From Cyathus striatus (taxonomy: Eukaryota; Basidiomycota; Agaricomycetes; Agaricales; Nidulariaceae), in assembly GCA_025738555.1 (NCBI GenBank), contig JAOVFP010000011.1:1922001-1986000 (forward strand): DNA of 64,000 bases. The letters are read 5' to 3'. Of the stretch, positions 10,629-21,619 are shown piece by piece. The notes under the pieces were generated by a model. The model searched no databases. It was not told the DNA's origin and saw only the letters and a list, made by a program, of their open reading frames with translations. A program made the translations under genes and the position numbers. Position 1 is the stretch's first letter, and each line of letters begins with the position of its first letter.

Positions 10629-11478
10629 GGGGAGCTTGCTCCCCCTATTTGTCTGCGTTGGCGAGCGAAAATGCGTAGTGGCTGTGCATGCACGTGCGGA
10701 TTTTGCCGCCACGCTCGGATTTCTCCGCCATTCTCGGATTTATCCGTAAATACTCGGGTTTGTCCGCTTTGCATTGGTACTTGGGCTTGACTTGGGCAAT
10801 ACTTACAGTTACAGCTAAAAATTTGAAGGCACCAGCTCCTCCCCAGTTTAAGCCGCGAGTATGCGTTAGTCAGCACTGTGATGGTACACCGGATGCAAAA
10901 TATTGTCAGATCTTACACATTAAGTACACTCATTTCCATCGTAAATACATACCTGCTCATTGTCAATAGTATAAGATTATTCCCCTCACTTGTAATAAAT
11001 TTAAATTCCATAATGAGCGCTTTGAATCAACTTACTAAGCATTTTTTCCACCACCACTTCAAATACTATTGGATACTTAGTACTAGGCAACCAGTGCACC
11101 CATGCATGTAGAATAATTAATTTGAGACAAGGACTATTAGAATGAATCAAGAGCTTTAGAGTGAAAGGATAATAAATAAAATAATGCACAAGCCATTAAA
11201 ATAAAGTTAGGACATTAGGACAAAAGTAGAAATACTATTTAGCATAAAATAAAGTAAAAATAAATCATAAGAACATTGAAGACAAAACCACTAATACAAG
11301 GTATATAATAAGTAAACTGGTTAAATTCTGTTTAAATGAAACTCAAGCAGAAATAGCAGTAGTTAAAATATTGTACAACAAGTTAACTTAGTATGTATAA
11401 AAAGAATATAATTAAAAACAAGTATTCATCAAGCTTGCCCTTTAATGTGCGTTGTGAACTGACATATGTTACATGTCA
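10629..11478. mobile_element. Probable insertion in the unit tail, starting with an 18-bp palindrome
   Basis: The tail sequence breaks at about 10,625 and resumes at about 11,479 (compare 7,380-7,440). The insert opens with the perfect palindrome GGGGGAGCTTGCTCCCCC, followed by a run of CGGATTT-TCCGCC repeats (10,697-10,760) that is CpG-rich. The rest is AT-rich without a gene. No matching right-hand TIR was found, so the element type is unknown. Confidence 0.4.
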
Positions 11479-11524
11479 GATTTCCTTGGAGTAGATGAGC
11501 ACATCAGATTAAATGTAAGAGCAG

Positions 11525-13338
11525 CATCAGGAATCAAAGGCAAGGCGATATAGAGATATGTAGTCTGTATAGCAGTGATTGATCATATCGGAAAGTCCCC
11601 TTTATATAGCTCTACATAGCCATCTCTGTAGCGTGATAGATCAACATAGCACCACATAGTTGTTAGTGCATGCTACATATACCAATATAGTATAGAGTGG
11701 TTGCTTTGTAGAGCAATTCGGTGAGCAGATATATTTGATCTACAAAGCATACATAGAAGATTTGGATAGGATAATGCACAATAGCACACTGTAGCTACTA
11801 GTGAATTGGTTTCTCATCACACCATTAATTTCAGAAAGCCAATTGATTCATGATTGATATGCTATAGCTAATCTAGACATGCTATTCCTCCCATCCCTCA
11901 ACCACAGGCTCAGGTTCATCCTCATCCTCTACATCAGTATCCTCTGTTTTCCCATCCAATTCCCTTCTAGCATTCTCCAAAAGATCCCTGACGAGTTGCA
12001 GTGCAACATCCTCATTATCATCCATCCTGTGCTTCAATTAAGAAGTACAATAGTTTATATTAACTCACACTTAATTAAGAGTAGCATGATGACATACCGT
12101 GCACAATCATAGAACCTCTGCCTGCTAAACTATATTCTATGTAGCCACATCCCATTCAACCCACTCCATGACAAAACCACAGATCAAACATGAAGACAGT
12201 TGACTACCCTAGCACAATTTCGAGGTGCCTAAATCAGAAGTCAAAGACCAATTGGAGATGAAGCAAAGCACAGCAGTGGGTGGGAAGGAGCCAGTGATAT
12301 GTGCCAATTTGGGGATATAAATATATGACCTGTGATAAATATACATGATTAGAATGGTTAGAATCAGCTATTTAAGAAGGAACATACCTGAGCAACCTCA
12401 TTTGTCAAGGGTAGACTCCATGATACCGCTTAGATGAACTAGCTCATCCATCATATTGCAAGAGTCTCCAGACCTATGATAGGATGGTGTCAAAGCATGT
12501 GCACGTGAAAGTCTAGAAGTATAGTAGGCTTGCATGCATTCCCACATATGCCACAGAAACAGATGGGGAGAAGGGGAAAGAAAGTAGGAGAAAGAGACGA
12601 GGAAGTGGAGAGTAGAAAGTGAGGACAGGTGAGAGAGAGAGGAAGGGAGAGGGGAAGAAAGGGAGGATGATGGGGGAAAGGAAGGAAGTACCGAACTATG
12701 GATGGAGTTGACAGCAACAATATAGTGTGCACAGGCCAGGTGGGACCGTGTTGTTTGGCAATATGCGAAGGGGCAAATAAGTGTAATCAATTAGTCATTT
12801 TGAGGTGTAGCAAAAGTGTAGAGAAGGTAGAGAATTATATATGCAGAGTAAGATGAAGGAGGAGCTCAAGGATATGTATACAATGAAGATACAGAAATGA
12901 TGGGAAAGTAAATGGCTCAATCATTGCAGTTACGAGCTCTGTCCTTGGCACATAATGATATAATGCACAGATTTACCCAGAAAGGCACAGATTTTCTCAA
13001 AACATTTAGACACACTGATGCGCCGAATTTGTGATTTGTATTTAAATAAGACTAATATATTATGTAATACTCAAATAATCATCGCAAATCACAGGCTTTA
13101 AGTTCAAGGGAGAGATAACACAGATAATGTATAAACTAGTATAAAGGAAGTAAACTATAGATTTCAAAACCTTTCTAATATGAAATTACTCAGTTCAAGT
13201 ACTGTTCAGATTTGTTTCTATTCCTTGTATTTACCTAGATCTATATCGCCTCCATAAATCTGTGCAGATGTGCACCAAGTTGATGTTGGCTATCTAAACT
13301 CACGTGTTGTTGTGTAACCAGATCAGTGATTCCTGATG
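11525..13338. mobile_element. 1.8-kb insertion with 12-bp perfect TIRs
   Basis: CATCAGGAATCA begins the insert and TGATTCCTGATG ends it. On both sides the unit tail continues (...TGTAAGAG before, GGGTATA after), as at 7,435-7,455. The minus strand at 12,020-11,877 encodes an acidic peptide ending VVEGWEE, perhaps the tail of a lost protein. The stretch 12,398-12,790 is a pyrimidine-rich reading frame that is not convincing. It is probably a decayed DNA transposon. A TSD longer than 2 bp is not evident. Confidence 0.5.
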
Positions 13339-13528
13339 AGGGTATACTCGCACAAGCACACATTAGCACACATTTACTACAAGAAATTGCAAGCACAGTT
13401 CCAAATACTGTGAGTTGTGTTGAAAAGCTTGAGTTAAGCAACATGGATTTTTTGAAACAAGCATTATGTATTGTTAATAATTACACCATCTATTGTATGT
13501 CCCATTTTAGTCCAGCACCAAATGGACA

Positions 13529-14798
13529 AGGCCCAGAAATAGCCTTTGCTGGAGCCTGGCACTGCCGCCTTTTTTTTTTACATTAATGAGTTCTTAATTA
13601 CCTGATTAAGAACTCATTTATGTAAAAAAGAAGGTGGCAGTGCCAGAGAAGGCTATTTCCGGACCTATCCTTAATTACAGTGCATAATCAGGAACTCCGT
13701 CACACCTAGCAGTCGGTCAGCAGGAATTTTTAACAGAACAAGTCAGTCCCCTGCAAAAAAGAAACCACAATAATAATTATATAAGTATTGCCTTCATATA
13801 TCTCAATTTATATGCAGAATGATGTAGATTTGGCCATGCTATAACAACTGTATGTCTCGCCATGCCATTACATCATCTATTTGGCTGTCTATTTCCCATC
13901 AGCTGCTTCATATCTGCTGCACAGTCACTTTTCAAGAACATCTTTCTATATGGTGACTAACCATTTTCATTTTTCAAGTTCCAAAGCACACTTTTACAAC
14001 AGTTTCACGGCATATTTGCTTTGTTTAAATTTTGTAATAAAGGTTTAAGTTTGTGTGTTAGGTATATTCCTTATCCCCCCTACTGTAAGTTGAAAGCACT
14101 ACTGTGGATTGTGTAGTTGAACACTGACCTTGCAATTTGGCATAAATGTTATTGGTAACATCTAAAATATATTAGTGTATTTATCGCACTTTTTGATGTT
14201 TTATTTGAGGTGCTGAAGTGATGAGATCATAAAATTTCCATTTTCAGGACATAGAAATATCAAATGGAGGAATTTTTGGAAAAGGCTTTCAACTTGCAAA
14301 TAACTGTCGGAAAATTAATGAATGGTATCTCTATTATATTTTAGAAGCTTTTGTGGAAGCATTCTTGGGTGAGCAACAGAGTAAGCAGAGTTAAAGTCAG
14401 AGAGCACAGGCAAGTGCAAGTCAACTGGCTGCCCAGTAGCACTTGATAAGATAAGATATTAAGCTGTCAGGTACTATGTAAATGCCACAAAATATTAAGT
14501 TCCTGTGCTATGACTGGCTTCCTAGTTTTATCCAAGATCACATGCACTTTAAAAAAATATTCATAGAAACACACTGGAGGATCCAAAAATTACAAAAAAG
14601 GTGTCAATTTTTTTTTTCGAAGGTGTACCATCACTGTAGCATAAATTGATGGCAGTATTCGAAACATTTTATGTCTTATTTCTCAATTTGATCTTAGGTG
14701 ACTAAGATCACCATCAGTGACTGTACCTGATTAAGAACTCATTGATGTAAAAAAAAAAAGGCAGCAGTGCCAGCAAAGGCTATTTCTGGACCTGTTCC
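13529..14798. repeat. Foldback palindrome plus duplicated half, with an unexplained 1-kb insert
   Basis: A complete palindrome (about 13,529-13,670) is followed by 1.05 kb of AT-rich DNA and then by a second copy of only the right half (14,725-14,798), which leads into HLD3. Both right halves begin ACCTGATTAAGAACTC. The 13,671-14,724 segment holds no recognisable gene. The layout suggests insertion into the loop with duplication of one arm. Confidence 0.6.
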
Positions 14799-15636
14799 TG
14801 AAGGAGTGAGATAAGAAACAGTCAGAATCCTCGATGATTGCTGTGCATGAACAGATTAGTATTGATCAACTCAACAGGAATTCCAAAAAAGAAAAAAAAG
14901 AACTTTTCCTTGGGTATCCACACTGTTTTCACAAATGGCCACTGAATGTAGCATTTTCCAAGATGAGACAATCTAATTGAATAGTTCCAACATTCAGTAG
15001 AACATGGTTTTGAACAATATTACTTACCAGTAACTTGTTAAGCTTTTTACCATTTTCCACCATACTTTGTTGGTTTTTGACAGCCTGAGCAGCATTGAAA
15101 ACATTTAACATATCTGAAAGTTGCATTTTAGCTGCCTTTATATCTTCCTTGTCACTATTCACATGTAATATGTGTTTAAATGATGTCCTCTGTGTTTTGA
15201 ATTTATCTATCATCTCAGAGATTTCATTGAGCACCCTATCATACAGGCAATCAGTAAATGTTGTAGGTGTTGTAATAAGAAGAGCCAACGAACCCTTCAA
15301 GCTTCACTATATCATCTTTCAACTGTGAATCTGGAATGGGAATGAGTTGAGCTCCATGGATGACAATCTCTGTAATGTCCAGTGAGAACAATGCCAGTCC
15401 CTGTACATCATCTTTGTTTTGGAGAACAGTCTTTAAGAGCAAAGTTATTTCTTAGACCATATATACAGGGATGTCCAGCTCACTAAGGAAATTTTCAAGA
15501 TCTTTGCAGTGGTAGATGCAATTCCCTTCACTGGCCACAGAAGAAACAGGATGGCACCACTGATATTGGATATAAGACTTGTAATCGACCAAGTGACCTC
15601 CAGGCGGCAGATGTTCTTTGAGTTAGACAGTGGCAT
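14739..15636 (-). CDS. HLD3: helical-domain (MLKL/HeLo-like N-terminal) protein
   Basis: Five exons give an intact 222-aa frame: 15484-15636, 15294-15430, 15028-15235, 14904-14972, 14739-14840. Exon lengths are identical to HLD1 (153, 137, 208, 69, 102). The start is MPLSNSKNICRLEV. Motifs are PVKGIASTTAKILKI, NKDDVQG, LKDDIVKLEG and NSDKEDIKAAKMQLSDML. It ends ...GPEIAFAGTAAFFFLHQ inside the foldback arm. The DNA is CpG-poor, and many differences from HLD4 are C-to-T or G-to-A at former CpG sites, changing Arg to Gln, Cys or Trp. Even so, no stop or splice defect is present. GMC-4 is upstream on the same strand. Whether it is expressed is unknown. Confidence 0.55.
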
Positions 15637-16095
15637 AACAAGGAGAGTGTGGAGGCAATTGTTTACAGTGGTGAGCGTCGGTATAGGGGGTATGAAAGAG
15701 GTATAGGGGAATAGACAAGGAGCCAGAGAGGGTGGAACAGGAAGAGCTGTAAAGTGCTGTGCAAGCACTCTGTAGCAGTATATTCAGGTATTGAGCGAAT
15801 ATTTGGGTCGGTGATAGTAGATGAGTATTTGTAGTATCCAGTGAACTATAAGGCCTTTATGGTCCAAAATACTGACAAATGAAATTATGAATTCAAAGAA
15901 GCCATTTGTTAAATACAAGTCTAACAGTCTATTGATTCCAGTGCATAACCATTGCATGCACATGTATATCAGACATCTGAATCAAAGCTCACACTTAATC
16001 TCTTATATTGCAATGATTAAAGTAAAGAGAATAAAATGAAAGACAAAGATGTGTAACCAAGCAGAGGTATGTAATTTTAAGTATGAAGAACACCC
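15637..16095. other. Spacer between GMC-4 and HLD3
   Basis: This is HLD3 upstream sequence and GMC-4 downstream sequence, alignable with 22,520-22,985. No gene is seen. It is CpG-poor compared with the paralogous spacer. Confidence 0.5.
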
Positions 16096-19000
16096 AAATG
16101 AGCCTACAAAGTCTTAGCATGAGATGTAGCAATAGACACTGACATCACAACTCTTACATTTGCCACTCCATGCACTTTCATCCTCTTATCCACCACACCA
16201 CCCAGAGTATGAGGGAGTATCATGCAGTTCAAGGAGGGATGATACTCTGTTCTAGCACCTTCATATTCTTTTAGAAATCAAGTATTTGGTGCAAATTATG
16301 AGGCACACCTTTCTTCCTCAGTCAACCCTCCCAATCCTCATCTGTCTGCACAGTCATACCAGGGGAAATCTCATCTCCAAACAAATTCAGGGACTGAAAC
16401 ACTGCACCCAGGATGTGTGTGAGTTTCATGCCTTGCCTAAGGATGGTTATATCTTTCATTGATTATGCGTAAGTAAAAACTTTGGAAGGGTGGAAAGGGA
16501 CATACCAGCAGGATGAGAAAGGTATTGCAGATTGATAACAGCCTGGTCAAATGGATTGGATGAGTTGATGTATACTCTCCCAGTGCTACAGTTGACAACA
16601 GTCAAAGTTAGCAAATTTTGTACATGATTATTGGGATTTTTTGGTGGCAAACTAACTTTATATTCTGAATCAGGGACCTCAAAAATGCTTGAAACCCACT
16701 TTAGAAAATTTTCCCACGAGGTTTTGGGTGGCCAAAATTTTTTGGCAAAAAAATGAAATGTTTTGCACCCCTTTTGGCACCATTAAGAGCCAAATTTTGG
16801 TCATTTAATATAATATTACACTTCTGTAATTAAATAAAACATTTTCATACTTGAGTAGTGTTGGAGTTGAGATGGCACATGCTACATGCCACTAACTCAG
16901 CTGCTGACTAACAATGTCAGTGGTGTTTGCTGCAGCATATTGCCTCTCACATGGTAATATTATATTTGTAGAGTAAGTAGTTTACAAAATGTATAAAAGC
17001 CATGGTGCACAGAGCAGTAGAGTACAAAAAATCCACATATTTTCTATCCATCTCAACCCAATGTGCTTATTCAAATAAGTAGTACTAGAAGAGTAATGTG
17101 TTGAAATGAGTGCTTCATTCCTAAGGGTATGAAATTGTGATATTACAACTTCAAGATGTCACTTGATACCATGCAGTCACGTGATATGTAATGTTTGTTT
17201 GTAATAGTATTTGTCACCTTACAAATTATCCATGTTTGTCATCATAAGAATATCTTACTCATTTATTTCCTCAACATCTGCTTAATTAATGCACTTCATT
17301 GATAATATTTAGATAGAAGTATATAAGAAGAAGAGGATATTTATTTTTGGAGGAATTTATTTAATTATTTTATGTGTGGCCAAATTTTTTGGGTCTAAAA
17401 AAATCAAAATCCATTTTTTGAGACAATGGCTCAATGGAATTTCATGAAACTTGTGTCAGTAGGAAGCTATTACAAGGATCTTTCAATCCCGAGGTATTCC
17501 GAAGTCAGAAAAAATCATTGATTTTTTTTGCTGACTTTGACTGTCACCAACTGTAATCCCGCATAAGCCACCCTTCTGAAAAACCACAACAAAAGGGAAG
17601 GACAAACCTGAAAGGATGTTGCAGTGCAGCTTGCTCCTTCACAACACCCAGACTTATTACATTCAGCAAAAGCTCCAGCTGCAGTTCCTCTGGTAAAAAC
17701 TTCTCAGCATTCAATTTGTAAATTATTTTATACCCTTCTTTTACTTTGCTGTATTGACTTGGTATGAAAGCAATAGAGGCATTTCAGGATTTGGCTATAC
17801 TAGTTTTCATGGCTAACATGCCATTGCAAGAATGAGAGAAGAGAGTGGATATGTTAAGGAAAGCTATTGCATTGTTTATTGAGGAGAGGAATTCTGGTGT
17901 GTGCTATAGTGAAGCAAATGGAAGTATAAGTAGTGAAAATCAGGTGAAGAGAAGGGAAGGGATATACTGAAAAATCTGATTGGGAAGCTTCAATATCCCC
18001 CAGAGTTTCAAAATTTGCTTGCCACATTATACTCCCAGTCTATTCCCTTGTGCATCAGCACTTTCTCACTTTAAATTATAAAAGAAAGAGAAAGTATGAA
18101 TGAGACAATCTTGCAAATGCTGAATTCACTTGCCATGCTATACTCCCAGTCTATTCCCTCCAGCATCAGCACTTTCTCACTTTAAATTATAAAAGAAAAG
18201 ATAAATACAAATGAGATGATCTTGCAAATTCTGCCTGACTCCAGCTAGCTCCTCAACCATGGCCATACCAACAGATTTCAATACATCACGGGGCCCAATC
18301 CCACTCAACATCAAAATCTTCAGCATTCCAATCAGTCCACCAGCATGTACCACCTCCCAATTCACAGAAATAACTTTCCTAGGTGCTTCTTTACTTTCTG
18401 CATATTCGACACCAGTGGCTACCACATCCCCTCCTATAGTTCTCAATTCCGAGAAGACTAAGGAAGTGACCAAGGCATTAGGGAGAATGTGGAGATTCAA
18501 ATGAGGAGACTAGGGGTCGATGTAAGCTGAGCAGGAGTATGATCTCATTCAGTTTGTAAGGTTGATAGAGGAGGGGGTTATGTATCCTGCAAGATTATTT
18601 CCACCATTTGGAGTGGTCATCTTGGCGATGCCGAGGGTTTTCAGGGTGCTGGTCCAGTTACCTGTTGGGTTTCATCTGTTTGGGAGGTAGTTAGTACAGG
18701 TAGAATTGCAATAAGAAAGAAAGGGGAGGGGAGGGGAGAGGAAGGAGGGGTGCAAGCCTGAGATAGGGAGGGAAGTGGACAGAGGAGAAAGAGAGGGGAA
18801 AATCAATGTGAAAGGACAAGTGGAAACAGTGTAGGAAAATGTGGAAATGTAAAAAGTGCAAACGAAGCCACAGAAAGATGATGGATATACATTGCAAGAT
18901 ATGAAACATGCATCAGTCCCTTGCTCCCATAGTTCCCTGCATCATAGTGGATATTGGCAATCCTCACCTGATCTGGCAAGGGGGCAGTAAAGTTCTCAGA

Positions 19001-19157
19001 TTTGTGCATGACAGAAAACATGTTTTTCCATTTGTACATTGATGTGCTTATACCTGGTAATTGTGTCAGAGAGTTGGTGATGGAGAATGAGAGCGAAGAG
19101 AATAGGGCGTACTAGACCTATTGTCCTCTAAACCATCTAACAATGTTGCCCACACAT
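16096..19157 (-). pseudogene. GMC-4: multiply broken GMC oxidoreductase
   Basis: It aligns with GMC-5 from its 3' exon (16,096) to exon 3 (19,157), where it stops abruptly. Recognisable parts are EYHP..NC...HTLGGVVDKRMKVHGVANVRVV (about 16,250-16,160), YINSSNPFDQAV (about 16,575) and SNLHILPNALVTS...MLSGIGPRDVLKSVG (18,500-18,265). Lesions: the exon carrying the second catalytic His is deleted between two CCACAA repeats (near 16,150); a 965-bp element is inserted at 16,589; a tandem duplication of about 108 bp covers an exon-intron border (18,018-18,235); in exon 5 a Trp codon has become TGA and another codon TAG (about 18,520-18,570). Exons 1-2 are absent. CpG sites are largely lost. Confidence 0.82.
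16589..17553. mobile_element. 965-bp Tc1/mariner-type element, TA TSD, empty site known
   Basis: TIRs are CAGTTGACAACAGTCAAAGT on the left and, on the minus strand, CAGTTGGTGACAGTCAAAGT on the right, flanked by TA (16,587-16,588 and 17,554-17,555). Removing it restores GTGCTAATCCC, matching GTGCTAATCTCC in GMC-5 (about 23,645). There is no transposase frame. It is non-autonomous, AT-rich and CpG-poor. Confidence 0.85.
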
Positions 19158-19642
19158 CGAAGACTCAAATATGACAATGTATTGAGTATGCGAAAAGAGA
19201 GATTGATTCCTCAAGCTGTCTACATACAGTTTTATAGATATACTGACTACATATCCTAGAACATTCCATAAAGTCCATTGTGAAAGTAGACAGCTTGCGA
19301 AAGTTCTACTTCTACTCATTTCCGTTTTCACCAAATTTCCAAAGAGCAATAACAAATCACATGATATTCAAGCAGTACTGCTGTGAAAGAAAAGAACACA
19401 AGAATTAAGAGAAGGGTGAAAGAAAGGAATGAGGAAATGGACAGAAAGAAGATAGAGGGCGAGAAATTATGCTATAACAGATAAGTAGTGCTATATCCAT
19501 AACAGGTTCCAAGTAGTGCGAGTTAAGTTGAAAAGCTTGAGTTAGGCAACATAAATTTTTAAAATAAACATTATGTATGGTTAAAAATTATACTATCTGT
19601 CATATGTCCCGTTTTAGTCCGGTCCCAAATGAACAAGATCCA
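19158..19642. other. Junction region between truncated GMC-4 and a unit tail
   Basis: About 19,158-19,500 matches nothing else seen in the window. About 19,500-19,642 is the end of a unit tail and the start of the foldback palindrome (compare 13,390-13,540). No gene is seen. Confidence 0.45.
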
Positions 19643-19651
19643 GAAATAGCC

Positions 19652-21553
19652 TAGTCTCAGTTATCCATCCGTTTACAGTTGAAAATCCAAAAAAGGGTTT
19701 CCCACCATAAATGTCTGGGAAATGACCCCCAGTCAAAAATCAATCTAGGGCTGTTGAGTCGGATTGAGTGGGATAGAGCCAATCAGCTTTATCAAGGGAC
19801 ATTGAGTAAAAATAGCCAAGTCATAAAATAAGTTCTTGGCAGCCTTACATATGCAAAACTGTGAGATGCTTCGCTTTGACTTCACTAAGAAAAATCTGAG
19901 CGTATCGAGGGATTCCCAGCTTCTCATACTTCTCATAAGTACTTACTTCTCTTTTCCAGCCCTCCCCTGCTTCATGTATCCATGAGCAAGGCTACAACTC
20001 TATGCAACTTCAAAGGTATGTGTCTCCTTCTCCTTTTATTGCATCATCTCACAACATAGAGCTAACTTGTTGGTAGTTACAGGTTACCACGGTGGCGGCC
20101 TGCCTGCGGTTTCCCTCGTCATGCGCCGCCACTCCCTCACTTCTACACTCAGCTTTCTTCAAACTCACATAGACATTCCATCTCAGAGGTTAGGACCATG
20201 GGCGTGCATCAAGTTTGGTATGTACTTAATTGATTGTCACCAAACTATCGCTAACTATGTGAAATCATTGCTAGCCAGCTCGCATGTAGCAAAACAGTAC
20301 AAGATGCTAGACGTAGTTGGTACAGTAGGTAGTATCAGACTGGTAGTTAGAAATATATGTGCCTATATAAATTCCAATATATGCTTTTTTAATATCTACA
20401 AATTCATTGAAAGTGCTTCAACAACCTGAGATATAACTAGATTTTGGCTACATTAGCACTAGATGTTGCTATACCTGCCATTAAATTAGCATCTTGGCAA
20501 ATGAGACTTATTCTTGGCACTGGATTGGACTCGACTTACTTAGATATCACTCGTAAAAAATCGTTATATTCCAGATTTTCGTGGGATATCGAGTGATATC
20601 TAGTCTTCGATCTCACTGGATACCACTTGAAATCCCTAGACCGACTTTTGACTGGGAATGACCAATGATGTTGGAAGGGGTTTGCATTCCGCGGTTATCG
20701 GAAATTCGGAAGGCCTACTCAAGGCCTACTTTGAATGATTAAGCGTAAATTCTATGCTTAGCCAGCACTGAAAGCATGGTAAATGTCACGTCCTTCGCCC
20801 TTCACCATATATCTATCTAATTCTTGTCTCATTCATCGAACTCATACAACAAACAAGGTTATCAACTTTGAAATTCTGAGATATGGTATATCTACTGCCC
20901 CTTCGAACAATATGAACTTCTAAGTTCTCACTAATGCACCAAAAAATGGGATTATATAGAGCATTCAACACACTGCATCTCGAATACCAATGCTAACGGT
21001 AGAAAATCTTTCAATTATGAGAGAAACAGCTGTGAATAGTCTCCTAAGATTTTGTATTAGAAGCTATACTTTCAATTCTTACACAACTTATGAGACCCCT
21101 TATATATACCTATCCATCTCATTATTCTCTGCACAGAATCCCTCTTTTACTATGAAATAAACAGGAACTTCACCATAAGCAATTATTTTTCTTTTAGATC
21201 ACCACGGCAATTACCTATCTACTTATCGCTTATGCAACGTTGTAAGTTGTTACTTTTACTTGATATAATAATTGTCCGCCAATCTTTAGTGTTTCTTGGT
21301 GACATCTAAGAGGTAGTTGTGTACGCTTGAGGCTTGTATCCTTAGTTGTAGTTCTCGTTCTCAAGAATTATTATAGTCATGTGACATTGACACGATGCTT
21401 AGTGAAGCCAAAAAAGCCTTGGACAGGCCTTCAGAATTTCCGATGACCGCGGAATGCAAACCCCTCCCAACGTCGTTGGTCATTTCCCAGACGTTTACGG
21501 TGGGAAACCCTTTTTTGGATTTTCAACAGTAAACGGATGGATAACCGAGACTA
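19652..21553. mobile_element. MULE-like element with long TIRs and 9-bp TSD, inserted in a foldback palindrome
   Basis: The TSD is GAAATAGCC (19,643-19,651 and 21,554-21,562), splitting the foldback arm that should read GAAATAGCCTTCGCTGG. The TIR begins TAGTCTCAGTTATCCATCCG on the left and TAGTCTCGGTTATCCATCCG on the minus strand at the right. The arms are about 140 bp if the nested element at 19,728-20,656 is removed (left arm continues 20,657-20,722). Long TIRs and a 9-bp TSD suggest Mutator-like, as inference. No transposase is seen. Confidence 0.82.
19728..20656. mobile_element. 929-bp element nested in the left TIR of the MULE-like element
   Basis: The ends are inverted: CCCAGTCAAAAATCAATCTA on the left and CCCAGTCAAAAGTCGGTCTA on the minus strand at the right. 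AATGACC is duplicated on both sides (19,721-19,727 and 20,657-20,663). Excision joins the TIR of the host element in register with its other arm. No gene is recognised; the 20,067-20,429 frame shows no family features. Confidence 0.72.
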
Positions 21554-21619
21554 GAAATAGCCTTCGCTGGCACTGCCGCCTTTTTAAAAAAATCAATGAG
21601 TTTAGGAGGGCTCCGAAAC

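Noticed and set aside
12398..12790. 130-aa minus-strand frame rich in Ser, Pro, Leu
   Set aside because: It arises from a C/T-rich tract inside the 1.8-kb insertion; there are no conserved motifs and no counterpart elsewhere.
20067..20429. 120-aa plus-strand frame in the nested element
   Set aside because: No recognised domain, no intron structure, and it lies in a short non-autonomous element.
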